From contig NZ_CP157456.1 of NCBI RefSeq assembly GCF_041549525.1, positions 2,108,001 to 2,172,000 of the forward strand: a stretch of 64,000 bases of DNA, in the 5' to 3' direction. Position 1 is the stretch's first letter; the number at the start of each line of letters is the position of its first letter. The stretch comes from Paenarthrobacter aurescens. GTDB lineage: Bacteria; Actinomycetota; Actinomycetes; Actinomycetales; Micrococcaceae. Under the pieces are notes generated by a model. That model was given only the letters and a program-made list of their open reading frames with translations. It did no database searches and was not told the DNA's origin. Shown here one piece after another: positions 33,563-41,994 of the stretch. A program made the translations under genes and the position numbers.

Positions 33563-33586
33563 CCACTTCACCCCCAAGGCTTTTCG

Positions 33587-33624
33587 AAGGCCCGCATCGC
33601 CGGATTCCGGCAATGCGGGCCTTT
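33587..33624 (+). terminator. Terminator after rpmE2
   Basis: AAGGCCCGCAT (33587-33597) pairs with ATGCGGGCCTT (33613-33623); the loop contains a smaller hairpin. A short TTT and then TTTT follow. It lies 24 bp after the rpmE2 stop. Confidence 0.82.
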
Positions 33625-33648
33625 GCGTTTTCCGGCAAGATGGACATC

Positions 33649-34749
33649 ATGACTTCCCACCCGGCCCAAACCCCCGATGCTCACAACGACCCCACCCGCC
33701 TTCACGGCGAATATAAAGTCCCGGGCGGCAAACTCGTGGTGGTGGACTTGGAGATAGTGGACGGAAAATTCTCCGACGTTTCGCTCAGCGGCGATTTCTT
33801 CCTGGAGCCAGATGATGCCCTTGAGGACATCAACCGGGCGCTGACAGGCCTGCCGGAAAACTCAACTGCGGCAGACATTGCCGCGGCCGTCACCGCCGGA
33901 GTGCCGGGAGAGGCCGTACTGTTCGGTTTCTCGGCCGAGGCGGTGGCTGTAGCGGTCCGCCGAGCACTGTCCAAGGCCACGGGGTGGGCCGACCACCAAT
34001 GGGAGGTCATTCCTCCCACCGTGTTGCCCACCCAGGTCAATGTTGCCCTGGATGAGGTACTCACTGCTGAAGTGGCGGCAGGCCAGCGCAATCCCACTCT
34101 GCGGTTCTGGGACTGGGAAGAACCCTCCGTGGTGATCGGAAGTTTTCAGTCGGTACGCAACGAGGTGGATCCGGACGGCGTGACACGTCACGGTATAACC
34201 GTGGTGCGTCGCATCAGTGGTGGCGGCGCCATGTTCATGGAAGCCGGCAACTGCATCACCTATTCGCTGTACGTGCCGCAGACGCTGGTGGACGGCATCA
34301 GCTTCGCCGACTCCTACGTCTTCCTGGATGCCTGGGTGATGGCCGCCCTGGAAAAGCTGGGTATTACCGCCTTCTATGTTCCCTTGAACGACATCGCCAC
34401 CGATCAAGGCAAGATCGGTGGCGCGGCACAGAAGCGGCTCGCCAACGGCGGCATGCTCCATCACGTCACCATGAGCTATGACATCGACGCCGACAAGATG
34501 GTGGAGGTCCTGCGGATCGGCAAGGAAAAGCTATCCGACAAGGGAACACGGAGCGCCAAGAAACGGGTGGACCCATTGCGCCGACAAACGGGTCTTGCGC
34601 GCCTGGCAATCATCGATGCCATGAAGGACGTTTTCATGGAACGCTATGGGGCGGTTGAATCCCGGCTTACCGATGATGAACTCGCCGAGGCCAGGAAGCG
34701 TGTGGAGGAGAAGTTCGGCACCGAGGAGTGGTTGAACCGGGTTCCCTAA
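33649..34749 (+). CDS. lplA: Lipoate-protein ligase, accessory domain at the N-terminus
   Basis: A 366-residue protein. Residues 1 to about 115 (LHGEYKVPGGKLVVVDLEI, FFLEPDDALEDINRALTG) match the lipoate ligase accessory domain (LplB-like), and the rest is the BPL/LplA catalytic domain with ISGGGAMF and the lysine-containing DIATDQGKIGGAAQKR. In E. coli LplA the accessory part is C-terminal, so the order here is reversed. It attaches lipoate to E2 subunits and GcvH. ATG 33640 (MDIMTSH) is a slightly longer alternative; the frame further upstream overlaps the rpmE2 terminator. Confidence 0.85.
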   Translation: MTSHPAQTPDAHNDPTRLHGEYKVPGGKLVVVDLEIVDGKFSDVSLSGDFFLEPDDALEDINRALTGLPENSTAADIAAAVTAGVPGEAVLFGFSAEAVAVAVRRALSKATGWADHQWEVIPPTVLPTQVNVALDEVLTAEVAAGQRNPTLRFWDWEEPSVVIGSFQSVRNEVDPDGVTRHGITVVRRISGGGAMFMEAGNCITYSLYVPQTLVDGISFADSYVFLDAWVMAALEKLGITAFYVPLNDIATDQGKIGGAAQKRLANGGMLHHVTMSYDIDADKMVEVLRIGKEKLSDKGTRSAKKRVDPLRRQTGLARLAIIDAMKDVFMERYGAVESRLTDDELAEARKRVEEKFGTEEWLNRVP

Positions 34750-34760
34750 GCGCCTCCCGG

Positions 34761-37364
34761 TCAGCCTGCCGCTTGGGCAGTCAACGCCCGCAGCAGATGG
34801 CTTCGTTGCTCAATGACGATCCTGCGCAGGGCCCGGGGAGCGTCAGCGTGGTCATGAAGCCACCTGTCTGCCCGCAGCAGCACCGGGTGCTCAGCAGGCT
34901 GCACGCCGGCAGGGAGATCTTGGGCCCCCGGGAAGAGGCCCCTGACAATCCGCCCCGCAATCTCAATGCTGCGTTCGGACCAGACACGATCAAGGCATTC
35001 AAAATAGGGCTCGATGTACTCCGCAAGGAGTTCTGCGGGAGCAATAGCAAACCCGGCTATGGTTGCGCTGAGGATTTCATTGGACAGGCCGGTACTGGTC
35101 ACAGCCGAATCCCAGGCCGCCGCTTTGACCCAAGCCTCGGGCAGGGCAGCGGAGGCAAGGCAGTGGCCTTCCCTGCCGGATGCTGTGGTGTCAGCCTGCA
35201 GCTCCCGGTCCAGCTCAGCCTGCGTTGCCTGCCCGTGGGCTGCCAGCGCCTGCCACAGGCTCCATCGCAGTTCAGCGTCCACGGCGAGGCCTTCCACCAC
35301 GATGCTGCGTGCCAGGATTCCCTTCACAAGTTCCAACTGGCTCTCACCGTGCCGGGAAACCTCCGCCACTGTCCTGGCCCACGCGAGTTGCTGGTCCGAG
35401 CCGGGAGCAGCAGCTGTGAGCTGCTCGGCGGCAACGGCAAGGAAGTCTTTGCGCACGCCTTCACGCGTGGCAGCGGGAACATAGCGTTCAATGGCAACGG
35501 CAGCATTTCCCAGTACGTTCAGGAGGACACCTATGCCGGTTTCCGAGGGTGCAAACTGCTCGACGGCGGATACGTAACGTGCCGCTGGAGTGACGCCATC
35601 CCTGGCCGAGTCCCAGAGCGCAGTCCAGCAAAGAGCGCGTGCCATGGGATCGGTAATCCTGTTCAGCGACGTCCGTACTGTGTGCTCGGACTCGCTGTCC
35701 AGCCGCACTTTGACGTAGCTCAGGTCCTCATCATTGACCAGCAGCAGCGCTGGCCGGCGCTTCCCCTGCAGGGCGGTGACCAGTGTGCTCGGACCGGCAA
35801 CCTCCACGTCCAGGCTGTCCATCCTCACCAGGGCACCGGTTGAGTCCGGTTCGTACAGGCCCAGCCGCATACGATGCGGGCGAAGTTCCTGGTGGCCGGT
35901 CAGGGGATCCATGGCTTCTTGTTGGAGAGTCACGGCACCCATGACTCCCTGATCGTCTGCGATCTCGGCCGCAACCGTGGAGATACCGGATGTTTGCAGC
36001 CACTGGCGTGCCCAGTCTGCAAGGTCCCTGCCGGAGGCAGCGCTGAGGGCTTGGAGGAGGTCCTGGAGGGAAGTATTACCGAATTCGTGATCCCGGAAAT
36101 ACTGCCGGGACCCTGCGATGAAAGCATCAAACCCGACGTAGGCCACCAGCTGTTTCAGAACCGAAGCACCTTTGGCGTAGGTGATGCCGTCAAAGTTCTG
36201 CTTGGCGGCTTCAAGGTCCGGGATGTCCGCCACGATGGGGTGAGTAGTGGGCAACTGGTCCTGCACATAGGCCCAGGCTTTGCGCTTGCTGGCGAAATTC
36301 ACCCACGCCGTGTCCCAGGACGTAGCCCGGTCCACGCCCAGGGTTCCCATGTAGTCCGCGAATGATTCCTTAAGCCAAAGATCGTCCCACCAGTTCATGG
36401 TCACCAGGTCCCCGAACCACATGTGGGCCATCTCATGCATGAGGGTATTGGCGCGCCCCTGGTACTGGGCATCGGTAGCGCGGGAGGCGTAAACGTACTT
36501 CTCAGTGAATGTCACCAGCCCGGGGTTTTCCATGGCACCGAGGTTGTACTCGGGCACAAACGCCTGATCGTATTTGCCCCAGGGGTAGGGGTAGTCGAAG
36601 AGTTCGTTGAAGAACTTCAGTCCGTTCTTCGTCAACCGGAACAGCTCCACCGCATCGAAGGAGTCTGCCAAAGATGCGCGGCAGTAAAGTGCCAGTGGCA
36701 CCTCAAGCCTGGTGCCGTCGTCGAGCGTTGCTCCCCAGTGATCGGTGGCCTTGAAGTAGGGGCCGGCAAGCACTGTGGTGATGTAGGTGGACATGGGCTT
36801 GGTAGGGGCGAAGTCCCACAAGGCGGCGGCCGGGTGGTCCGCTACCGGCGTGCGCGCCTCCTCCACTGCGTTGGACGCGACCTCCCACCCGGCAGGGGCT
36901 ATCACGTGGAAGGTGAATTCAGCTTTGAGGTCCGGCTGCTCAAAGTTGGCGAAGACACGGCGACTGTCCGCGGGTTCGTACTGGGTATAGAGGTAGCACT
37001 GGCCATCCGCGGGGTCCACAAAGCGGTGCATGCCCTCACCGGAGCGGCTGTACAGGGCCGTCCCGGTTACCGTCACGGTGTTCTCGGCCGCGAGGCCTTC
37101 CAGGATGATCCTGTCCCGGTCAACCACTGACGCGAGGTCCAGCTCCCGGCCGTTCAGCACTACCGATTGCATGCCACCGCTGATGAAGTCCAGGAAGGTG
37201 GCCGAGCCCGGCGTGGCTGAGAAGGTGATGGTACTGGTACTCGGGTAACCGGCGACTGCGGGATCTGCCGCGTCGCGGACATCGAGGGTGACGTCATAGC
37301 TGTGGGTTGTAATCAGGGCTGAACGGGTTGCGGCTTCGTCGCGCGAGAGATTGTGATTCGACAC
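34761..37364 (-). CDS. pepN: Aminopeptidase N (M1 family)
   Basis: An 867-residue zinc aminopeptidase. The substrate-anchoring GAMENPGLVTF and the zinc site H310-E-M-A-H314 followed 18 residues later by Glu (WLKESFADY) are intact. A long helical C-terminal domain follows (ERAP1_C-like), as in actinobacterial and gammaproteobacterial PepN. GTG 37364 is four bases after the stop of the YeiH-type gene, so the two are likely cotranscribed. Cytosolic peptide turnover is the expected role. Confidence 0.95.
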   Translation of the reverse strand: MSNHNLSRDEAATRSALITTHSYDVTLDVRDAADPAVAGYPSTSTITFSATPGSATFLDFISGGMQSVVLNGRELDLASVVDRDRIILEGLAAENTVTVTGTALYSRSGEGMHRFVDPADGQCYLYTQYEPADSRRVFANFEQPDLKAEFTFHVIAPAGWEVASNAVEEARTPVADHPAAALWDFAPTKPMSTYITTVLAGPYFKATDHWGATLDDGTRLEVPLALYCRASLADSFDAVELFRLTKNGLKFFNELFDYPYPWGKYDQAFVPEYNLGAMENPGLVTFTEKYVYASRATDAQYQGRANTLMHEMAHMWFGDLVTMNWWDDLWLKESFADYMGTLGVDRATSWDTAWVNFASKRKAWAYVQDQLPTTHPIVADIPDLEAAKQNFDGITYAKGASVLKQLVAYVGFDAFIAGSRQYFRDHEFGNTSLQDLLQALSAASGRDLADWARQWLQTSGISTVAAEIADDQGVMGAVTLQQEAMDPLTGHQELRPHRMRLGLYEPDSTGALVRMDSLDVEVAGPSTLVTALQGKRRPALLLVNDEDLSYVKVRLDSESEHTVRTSLNRITDPMARALCWTALWDSARDGVTPAARYVSAVEQFAPSETGIGVLLNVLGNAAVAIERYVPAATREGVRKDFLAVAAEQLTAAAPGSDQQLAWARTVAEVSRHGESQLELVKGILARSIVVEGLAVDAELRWSLWQALAAHGQATQAELDRELQADTTASGREGHCLASAALPEAWVKAAAWDSAVTSTGLSNEILSATIAGFAIAPAELLAEYIEPYFECLDRVWSERSIEIAGRIVRGLFPGAQDLPAGVQPAEHPVLLRADRWLHDHADAPRALRRIVIEQRSHLLRALTAQAAG

Positions 37365-37368
37365 ACAG

Positions 37369-38418
37369 CTATCTAATCATGATCCACGCGGCACCCAGAC
37401 CCAACGATGCGATGAGCAGCCACGAGCCCAGAGCCACCAAAACGGCGCACCCTCCCGTGTGAATGAGAGTGCGCACCCGTACCGCCGAACCCAGTCCGAA
37501 CAGCGCCGTTGCCAGGAGGATGTCCTGGACCGCCGCCGCGATTTCCAGTCCTGTCCCAGGCACCCAGTCCAGTGAACGCAGTGCCACCATGGCGAGGAAT
37601 CCAACCACAAACAGCGGGACAATCGGCGGGAAGCGCCCGTCGCTGTCCTGGTGTTCATTGTCATCGCCATTGCTCCGTCTGCGCACATGGATGATCCGTT
37701 GGTGCACCCCGGCGGTGGCCGCGATGGGGGCCAGCAGGACTACGCGCGTCAATTTGACGACGACGGCGATCGCCAGTGCCGAGGTACCTGCGGTTTGCGC
37801 CGTGGCCACCACTTGACCAACGTCATGTACTGATGCGCCTGTCCAGGCACCGAATCGTTCGGCACTAAGGTTCAGCGGGTGCATGAGCAGTGGCAGCACG
37901 CCGATGGCAAGCGTGCCACAGAGCGTTACCAGAGCCACTGGGAGCACTGTGTCCTGATGCTTGATCCTCCGCACCGCTGCCATGGCCCCAATGGCCGAAG
38001 CGCCGCAGATGGAAAAGCCGGTGGCGATCAGGAGGGCTGCCTCCCCGGGCAGGCGCAGAAGACGCGCCAGGCCATACGTCCCAACGAAGCTGACCAGGAC
38101 GACGCCGGTGATCAGCAGCAGGGACAGCCACCCCAGGCCAAGGACATCACCAAGGCTGACCTTGAGGCCCAGCAGTACGATTCCGGCACGCATGAGGTGC
38201 TTTCCGGCGAAGTCCAGGCCCGGCCGGGCGCGCCCCGCGGTGAGAACAGCGGTGCCCGGTATATTTGCTGAGAGCAGGCCCAGGGCAACAGCAAGCGTCA
38301 TGGCTGGAATCGCCGGAAAAACGGCGTGGATGGCGAAAGCAAGGCCGGTTGCGGCGATGCTCAGGACCACCCCGGGCCCCAGCCGGGACAGCCGGGGCAT
38401 AAAACTCTTGTAGGGCAT
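37369..38418 (-). CDS. YeiH/UPF0324 family membrane permease
   Basis: A 349-residue protein with ten or so hydrophobic helices. The family motifs GLKVSLGDVLGLG, ATGFSICGASAIGAMAAV and TGASVHDVGQVVATA are clear. Members have been proposed as sulfate or anion exporters; the substrate is not proven. ATG 38418 or 38400 may be the true start; the further open frame to 38508 is non-conserved. Divergent from the ATP-grasp gene across about 110 bp. Confidence 0.87.
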   Translation of the reverse strand: MPYKSFMPRLSRLGPGVVLSIAATGLAFAIHAVFPAIPAMTLAVALGLLSANIPGTAVLTAGRARPGLDFAGKHLMRAGIVLLGLKVSLGDVLGLGWLSLLLITGVVLVSFVGTYGLARLLRLPGEAALLIATGFSICGASAIGAMAAVRRIKHQDTVLPVALVTLCGTLAIGVLPLLMHPLNLSAERFGAWTGASVHDVGQVVATAQTAGTSALAIAVVVKLTRVVLLAPIAATAGVHQRIIHVRRRSNGDDNEHQDSDGRFPPIVPLFVVGFLAMVALRSLDWVPGTGLEIAAAVQDILLATALFGLGSAVRVRTLIHTGGCAVLVALGSWLLIASLGLGAAWIMIR

Positions 38419-38529
38419 GCCCTCAACCCTGCCGGATGGGGGCACGGAAGGCGAACCGGGAGTTCCCGGAAACGGCAACACAACCAGCGCGTAATGCGCT
38501 CGACTCAAAAAGGTGATTACCTGTTTCCC

Positions 38530-40086
38530 ATGTCTGACCTATTCCAGGATTACTCCGAGGCCGCTGCGCGCAGTGGTGCCTATGACGAGATGTTTGCCCA
38601 GGGCCACGTTGCCAGAAGATCCTACGGTCAGGTTTCCGGGGCTCTCCGCGAGCTTTCCCTGGCCGATGTCACCGCCCGTGCCGACTCCATGGCACGGACC
38701 TTCCTGGACCGTGGCGTGACGTTTGACTATGCAGGGGAGGAACGGCCGTTTCCCCTGGATATTGTTCCGCGCGTCATTCCCGCAGATGAGTGGGATGTCC
38801 TGGAGCGCGGCGTTGCCCAACGGGTCAAAGCGCTGGAAGCTTTCCTCAATGACGTTTACGGACGAATGGCCGTGGTCACTGACGGTGTGATTCCGCGGCA
38901 ACTGGTGACCACCAGCGCGCACTTCCACCGCGCAGTGCACGGTTTCGAGCCCTCCGGAGGGGTTCGCGTCCACGTTTCCGGCATCGATGTGGTCCGCGAT
39001 GCTGCCGGAACCTTCCGCGTCCTGGAGGACAACGTCCGCGTACCCTCAGGGGTCAGCTACGTCCTGGAGAACCGTCGCGCCATGGCCAAGGGCCTGCCCG
39101 AGGCTTTCGGCCAGCAGCACATCAGGCCGGTTGAGGAGTACCCCCGCCGGCTCCTCTCGGCCCTCCGCAAAACCGCCCCGGCCGGTGTGGACGATCCCAC
39201 AGTGGTGGTCCTGACCCCGGGAGTCTTCAACAGCGCCTACTTTGAACACACCCTCCTGGCAGGGCTCATGGGCGTGGAGCTTGTTGAAGGCCGCGACCTC
39301 ATATGCCGGGGCAACCGTGTTTACATGCGGACCACTGCCGGTGAGCAGCGCGTGGATGTCATCTATAAGCGCATAGACGACGACTTCCTTGACCCGCTTC
39401 AGTTCCGCTCGGATTCCATGCTTGGCTGCCCGGGCCTGGTCAACGCCGCCCGTGCCGGGGGAGTGACCATTGCCAACGCCGTCGGCAACGGAGTAGCTGA
39501 TGACAAGCTCGTGTACAGTTACGTCCCTGACCTGATCCGCTACTACCTTCACGAAGAGCCGATCATTGCCAACGTTGACACTTTCCGGCTCGAGGAAAAG
39601 GAAGCCAGGGAGCATGTTCTGGACCGCCTGGAGGAGCTGGTGGTCAAGCCCGTGGACGGTTCAGGCGGTAAGGGATTGGTCATTGGACCTGATGCCACCA
39701 AGGAAGAACTCGACGCCCTGCGCAAGCGCGTCATTGCCGATCCCCGTGGATGGATCGCACAACCTGTCCTGCAGCTCTCCACTGTGCCCACCCTCTCCGG
39801 CGATAAGTTCGGGCCGCGCCACGTGGACCTGCGTCCGTTTGCCGTCAACGACGGCGACGACGTCTGGGTCCTGCCCGGAGGACTCACCCGGGTGGCGCTG
39901 AAGGAGGGTTCCTTGATTGTGAACTCCAGCCAGGGCGGTGGATCCAAGGACACCTGGGTTTTGGCGGACTCCCCGCAACTGCCGGCGGAGATCATTCCCC
40001 GTCAGTCCGTGACGGTCCGCGAGCAGGTCTCGGTGTGGCCGGTGGAAAGCAATTGGCGGGACCGCCAAACGGAGCAGCAGCAGTGA
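38530..40086 (+). CDS. Circularly permuted type 2 ATP-grasp protein
   Basis: A 518-residue protein of the DUF404/DUF407 (CP-ATP-grasp type 2) family: FDYAGEERPFPLDIVPRVI at the N-terminus, LTPGVFNSAYFEHTLLAGLMG in the middle, and the ATP-site KPVDGSGGKGLVIGP. Such enzymes form amide bonds, and genomic studies by Iyer and Aravind predicted a peptide-forming or modifying system with the alpha-E and transglutaminase partners found here. ATG 38530 was chosen from conservation of SDLFQDYSEAAARSGAYDEM; the frame upstream overlaps the divergent gene. It begins a three-gene operon. Confidence 0.92.
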   Translation: MSDLFQDYSEAAARSGAYDEMFAQGHVARRSYGQVSGALRELSLADVTARADSMARTFLDRGVTFDYAGEERPFPLDIVPRVIPADEWDVLERGVAQRVKALEAFLNDVYGRMAVVTDGVIPRQLVTTSAHFHRAVHGFEPSGGVRVHVSGIDVVRDAAGTFRVLEDNVRVPSGVSYVLENRRAMAKGLPEAFGQQHIRPVEEYPRRLLSALRKTAPAGVDDPTVVVLTPGVFNSAYFEHTLLAGLMGVELVEGRDLICRGNRVYMRTTAGEQRVDVIYKRIDDDFLDPLQFRSDSMLGCPGLVNAARAGGVTIANAVGNGVADDKLVYSYVPDLIRYYLHEEPIIANVDTFRLEEKEAREHVLDRLEELVVKPVDGSGGKGLVIGPDATKEELDALRKRVIADPRGWIAQPVLQLSTVPTLSGDKFGPRHVDLRPFAVNDGDDVWVLPGGLTRVALKEGSLIVNSSQGGGSKDTWVLADSPQLPAEIIPRQSVTVREQVSVWPVESNWRDRQTEQQQ

Positions 40087-40141
40087 TTGCGCTCCATCAA
40101 AACTTGAACTTCGATCTGCACCACGCGAAGGAGGCAGTTCC

Positions 40142-41068
40142 ATGCTGAGCCGCATTGCTGAGTCACTCTTCTGGATCGGACGCTATGTTGAGCGTGCCGA
40201 CGGTACTTCCAGGATTTTGGATGTACACCTTGAGCGCCTGAACCACCTGCCCCTTGAGGAACAGCGCAGCGTCGCCCGTGAGCTTCTTGCGGTAATGGGT
40301 GCCAAACCGCAGGGTGAGGAGTTCGGACTTCCGGAGCTCCTTCATGCCCTGGCCTATGACAAACACAGCGCATCCTCCATTGCAGGTTCGCTGGGCGCAG
40401 CCCGTGAAAATGCGCGGCGGGCCCGGGAAACTGTTTCGCAGTCTCTCTGGGAGAGCCTGAACACCACTTATTACGGCCTCAATCAGCATCGTAAGGACGT
40501 TGTAGGGACCTACCGGTTCTGCAACTGGGTATTGGAGCGCACCGCCATGGTCCGCGGGCTCGCCGATACCACCGTCAGCCACGATGAGAGCTGGCTGTTT
40601 ATGGTGCTGGGCCGTTCCCTGGAGCGCGCTGATATGACAGCCCGCATGCTGTCCACCCGCGATGTTCAGTCCGCCGGAATGTCCTGGGTCAACATGCTTC
40701 GGTGCGCAGGAGCGTACGAGTCATTCATCCGCACCCGCAGGGCGGCGTTCGGGGACCAGCACGCCGCGGAGTTCCTGCTCCTGGACCGGTTGTTCCCACG
40801 TTCGATTGTCTATGCTTTGCGCGATGCCGATGAGTGCCTCGCCAAGCTGGATCCTTCAGCACAGCGCGTGGGGTTCATCAACGACGCCCGTCGCATTGTT
40901 GGCCAGGCCCGTACGTTCCTTGAGTTCCACCGCACGGACGATCTCATGTCCGAACTGCCCGAACACATGGAACGTGTCCAGAAGGCAGTGACGCAAGCCT
41001 CGGACGCCATTTCCCGTAAGTACTTCAATCAGGCTGATGAGCACGCCTGGGTGGGAGAAGTTTCATGA
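40142..41068 (+). CDS. Alpha-E domain protein
   Basis: A 308-residue all-helical protein (alpha-E/DUF403). The start MLSRIAESLFWIGRYVERADG is the diagnostic family signature, with further ENARRARETVSQSLWESLN and FLVLGRSLERADMTAR-type repeats. No catalytic residues are recognisable; it probably serves as partner of the ATP-grasp enzyme. A strong GAAGGAGG at 40127-40134 precedes ATG 40142. The stop overlaps the next start (ATGA). Confidence 0.93.
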   Translation: MLSRIAESLFWIGRYVERADGTSRILDVHLERLNHLPLEEQRSVARELLAVMGAKPQGEEFGLPELLHALAYDKHSASSIAGSLGAARENARRARETVSQSLWESLNTTYYGLNQHRKDVVGTYRFCNWVLERTAMVRGLADTTVSHDESWLFMVLGRSLERADMTARMLSTRDVQSAGMSWVNMLRCAGAYESFIRTRRAAFGDQHAAEFLLLDRLFPRSIVYALRDADECLAKLDPSAQRVGFINDARRIVGQARTFLEFHRTDDLMSELPEHMERVQKAVTQASDAISRKYFNQADEHAWVGEVS

Positions 41069-41916
41069 CCCGGCTAAGTATTGTTCACAAGACTGCCTAC
41101 AAGTACAACCGTCGTGTGACCCTGTCCTACAACGAGGCCCGGATGACACCCCTGACTGACGGCCAACAGGTAGTACTGGAAGCGTCATTGAAGGTCTCTC
41201 CGCACCAGGCCTCGGTCAGTACGTATCGTGATTACTGGGGAACGCGGGTGACCGCGTTTGATATGCAAATGCCGCACGAAAGCCTTGAGGTTCTCGCCAC
41301 GGCCACCGTGGAAGTCCACCGGACCGAACGCGTGGCAACAGAGGATGACATTGTGGGTTGGGACGTCATTGCCTCGGAGAAGGTCCAGGACGAGTTCAGC
41401 GACTGGTTGCCACAGTCCCGGCTCAGCGGGCCGGGCGAGGAAGTCCTGGAGATCGTTCCGGGCGTGGTCAAAGGAAAGAACCCCCATGAGGCCGCGCTTG
41501 CCGTGTTCGCTTGGATGGCAGGGGAGATGACCTATATGAAGGGCACCACGGGGGTCACCACCAATGCCGAACAAGCATGGTCACAACGCCAGGGCGTTTG
41601 TCAGGACCTGGCGCATCTTGCCATCGGCGCCCTGCGCTGCAGCGGCATTCCGGCAAGGTACGTCTCCGGGTACATCCATCCCCGCTCCTCGGCAGACATC
41701 GGCGAAACCGTAGCCGGCCAGTCACACGCATGGTTGGAATGGTGGGATGGAGAGTGGCGCAGTTGGGACCCCACCAACCACAAGCCGGCGGGGGACTATC
41801 ACGTCACTGTTGCCCGCGGCCGTGACTACCGGGACGTTCCCCCGCTCAAAGGCATCCTGTCCGGTGGTGGCGGATCGGGGCTAGCGGTTTCCGTGGAGAT
41901 CACCCGCCTCGCTTAG
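41065..41916 (+). CDS. Transglutaminase-like cysteine peptidase
   Basis: A 283-residue protein with an N-terminal beta domain (TRLSIVHKTAYKYNRRVTLSYNE) and a transglutaminase-like core. The catalytic triad is visible: Cys179 in QGVCQDLAHL, His in SHAWLEWW and Asp in WRSWDPTNH. It is probably a peptidase that releases or matures the product of the ATP-grasp/alpha-E pair. A long perfect terminator follows. Confidence 0.93.
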   Translation: MTRLSIVHKTAYKYNRRVTLSYNEARMTPLTDGQQVVLEASLKVSPHQASVSTYRDYWGTRVTAFDMQMPHESLEVLATATVEVHRTERVATEDDIVGWDVIASEKVQDEFSDWLPQSRLSGPGEEVLEIVPGVVKGKNPHEAALAVFAWMAGEMTYMKGTTGVTTNAEQAWSQRQGVCQDLAHLAIGALRCSGIPARYVSGYIHPRSSADIGETVAGQSHAWLEWWDGEWRSWDPTNHKPAGDYHVTVARGRDYRDVPPLKGILSGGGGSGLAVSVEITRLA

Positions 41917-41937
41917 CCATCCTGTGTAGGAGTTTGT

Positions 41938-41984
41938 GTACAGATAAGGCCCTTAAGAGTCGCTCTTAAGGGCCTTATCTGTAC
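41938..41984. terminator. Bidirectional terminator with a 22-bp perfect stem
   Basis: A perfect 22-bp inverted repeat (41938-41959 with 41963-41984; core AAGGCCCTTAAGAG) separated by TCG, between the convergent transglutaminase and zinc-ribbon SDR genes. There is a weak T-rich stretch on the right (TTCTTTT, 41990-41996). It is unusually long and contains no mismatch. Confidence 0.85.
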
Positions 41985-41994
41985 AGCAATTCTT

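Noticed and set aside
34728..35843. A 371-codon open frame opposite pepN
   Set aside because: Antisense to the helical C-terminal domain of aminopeptidase N; no independent evidence.
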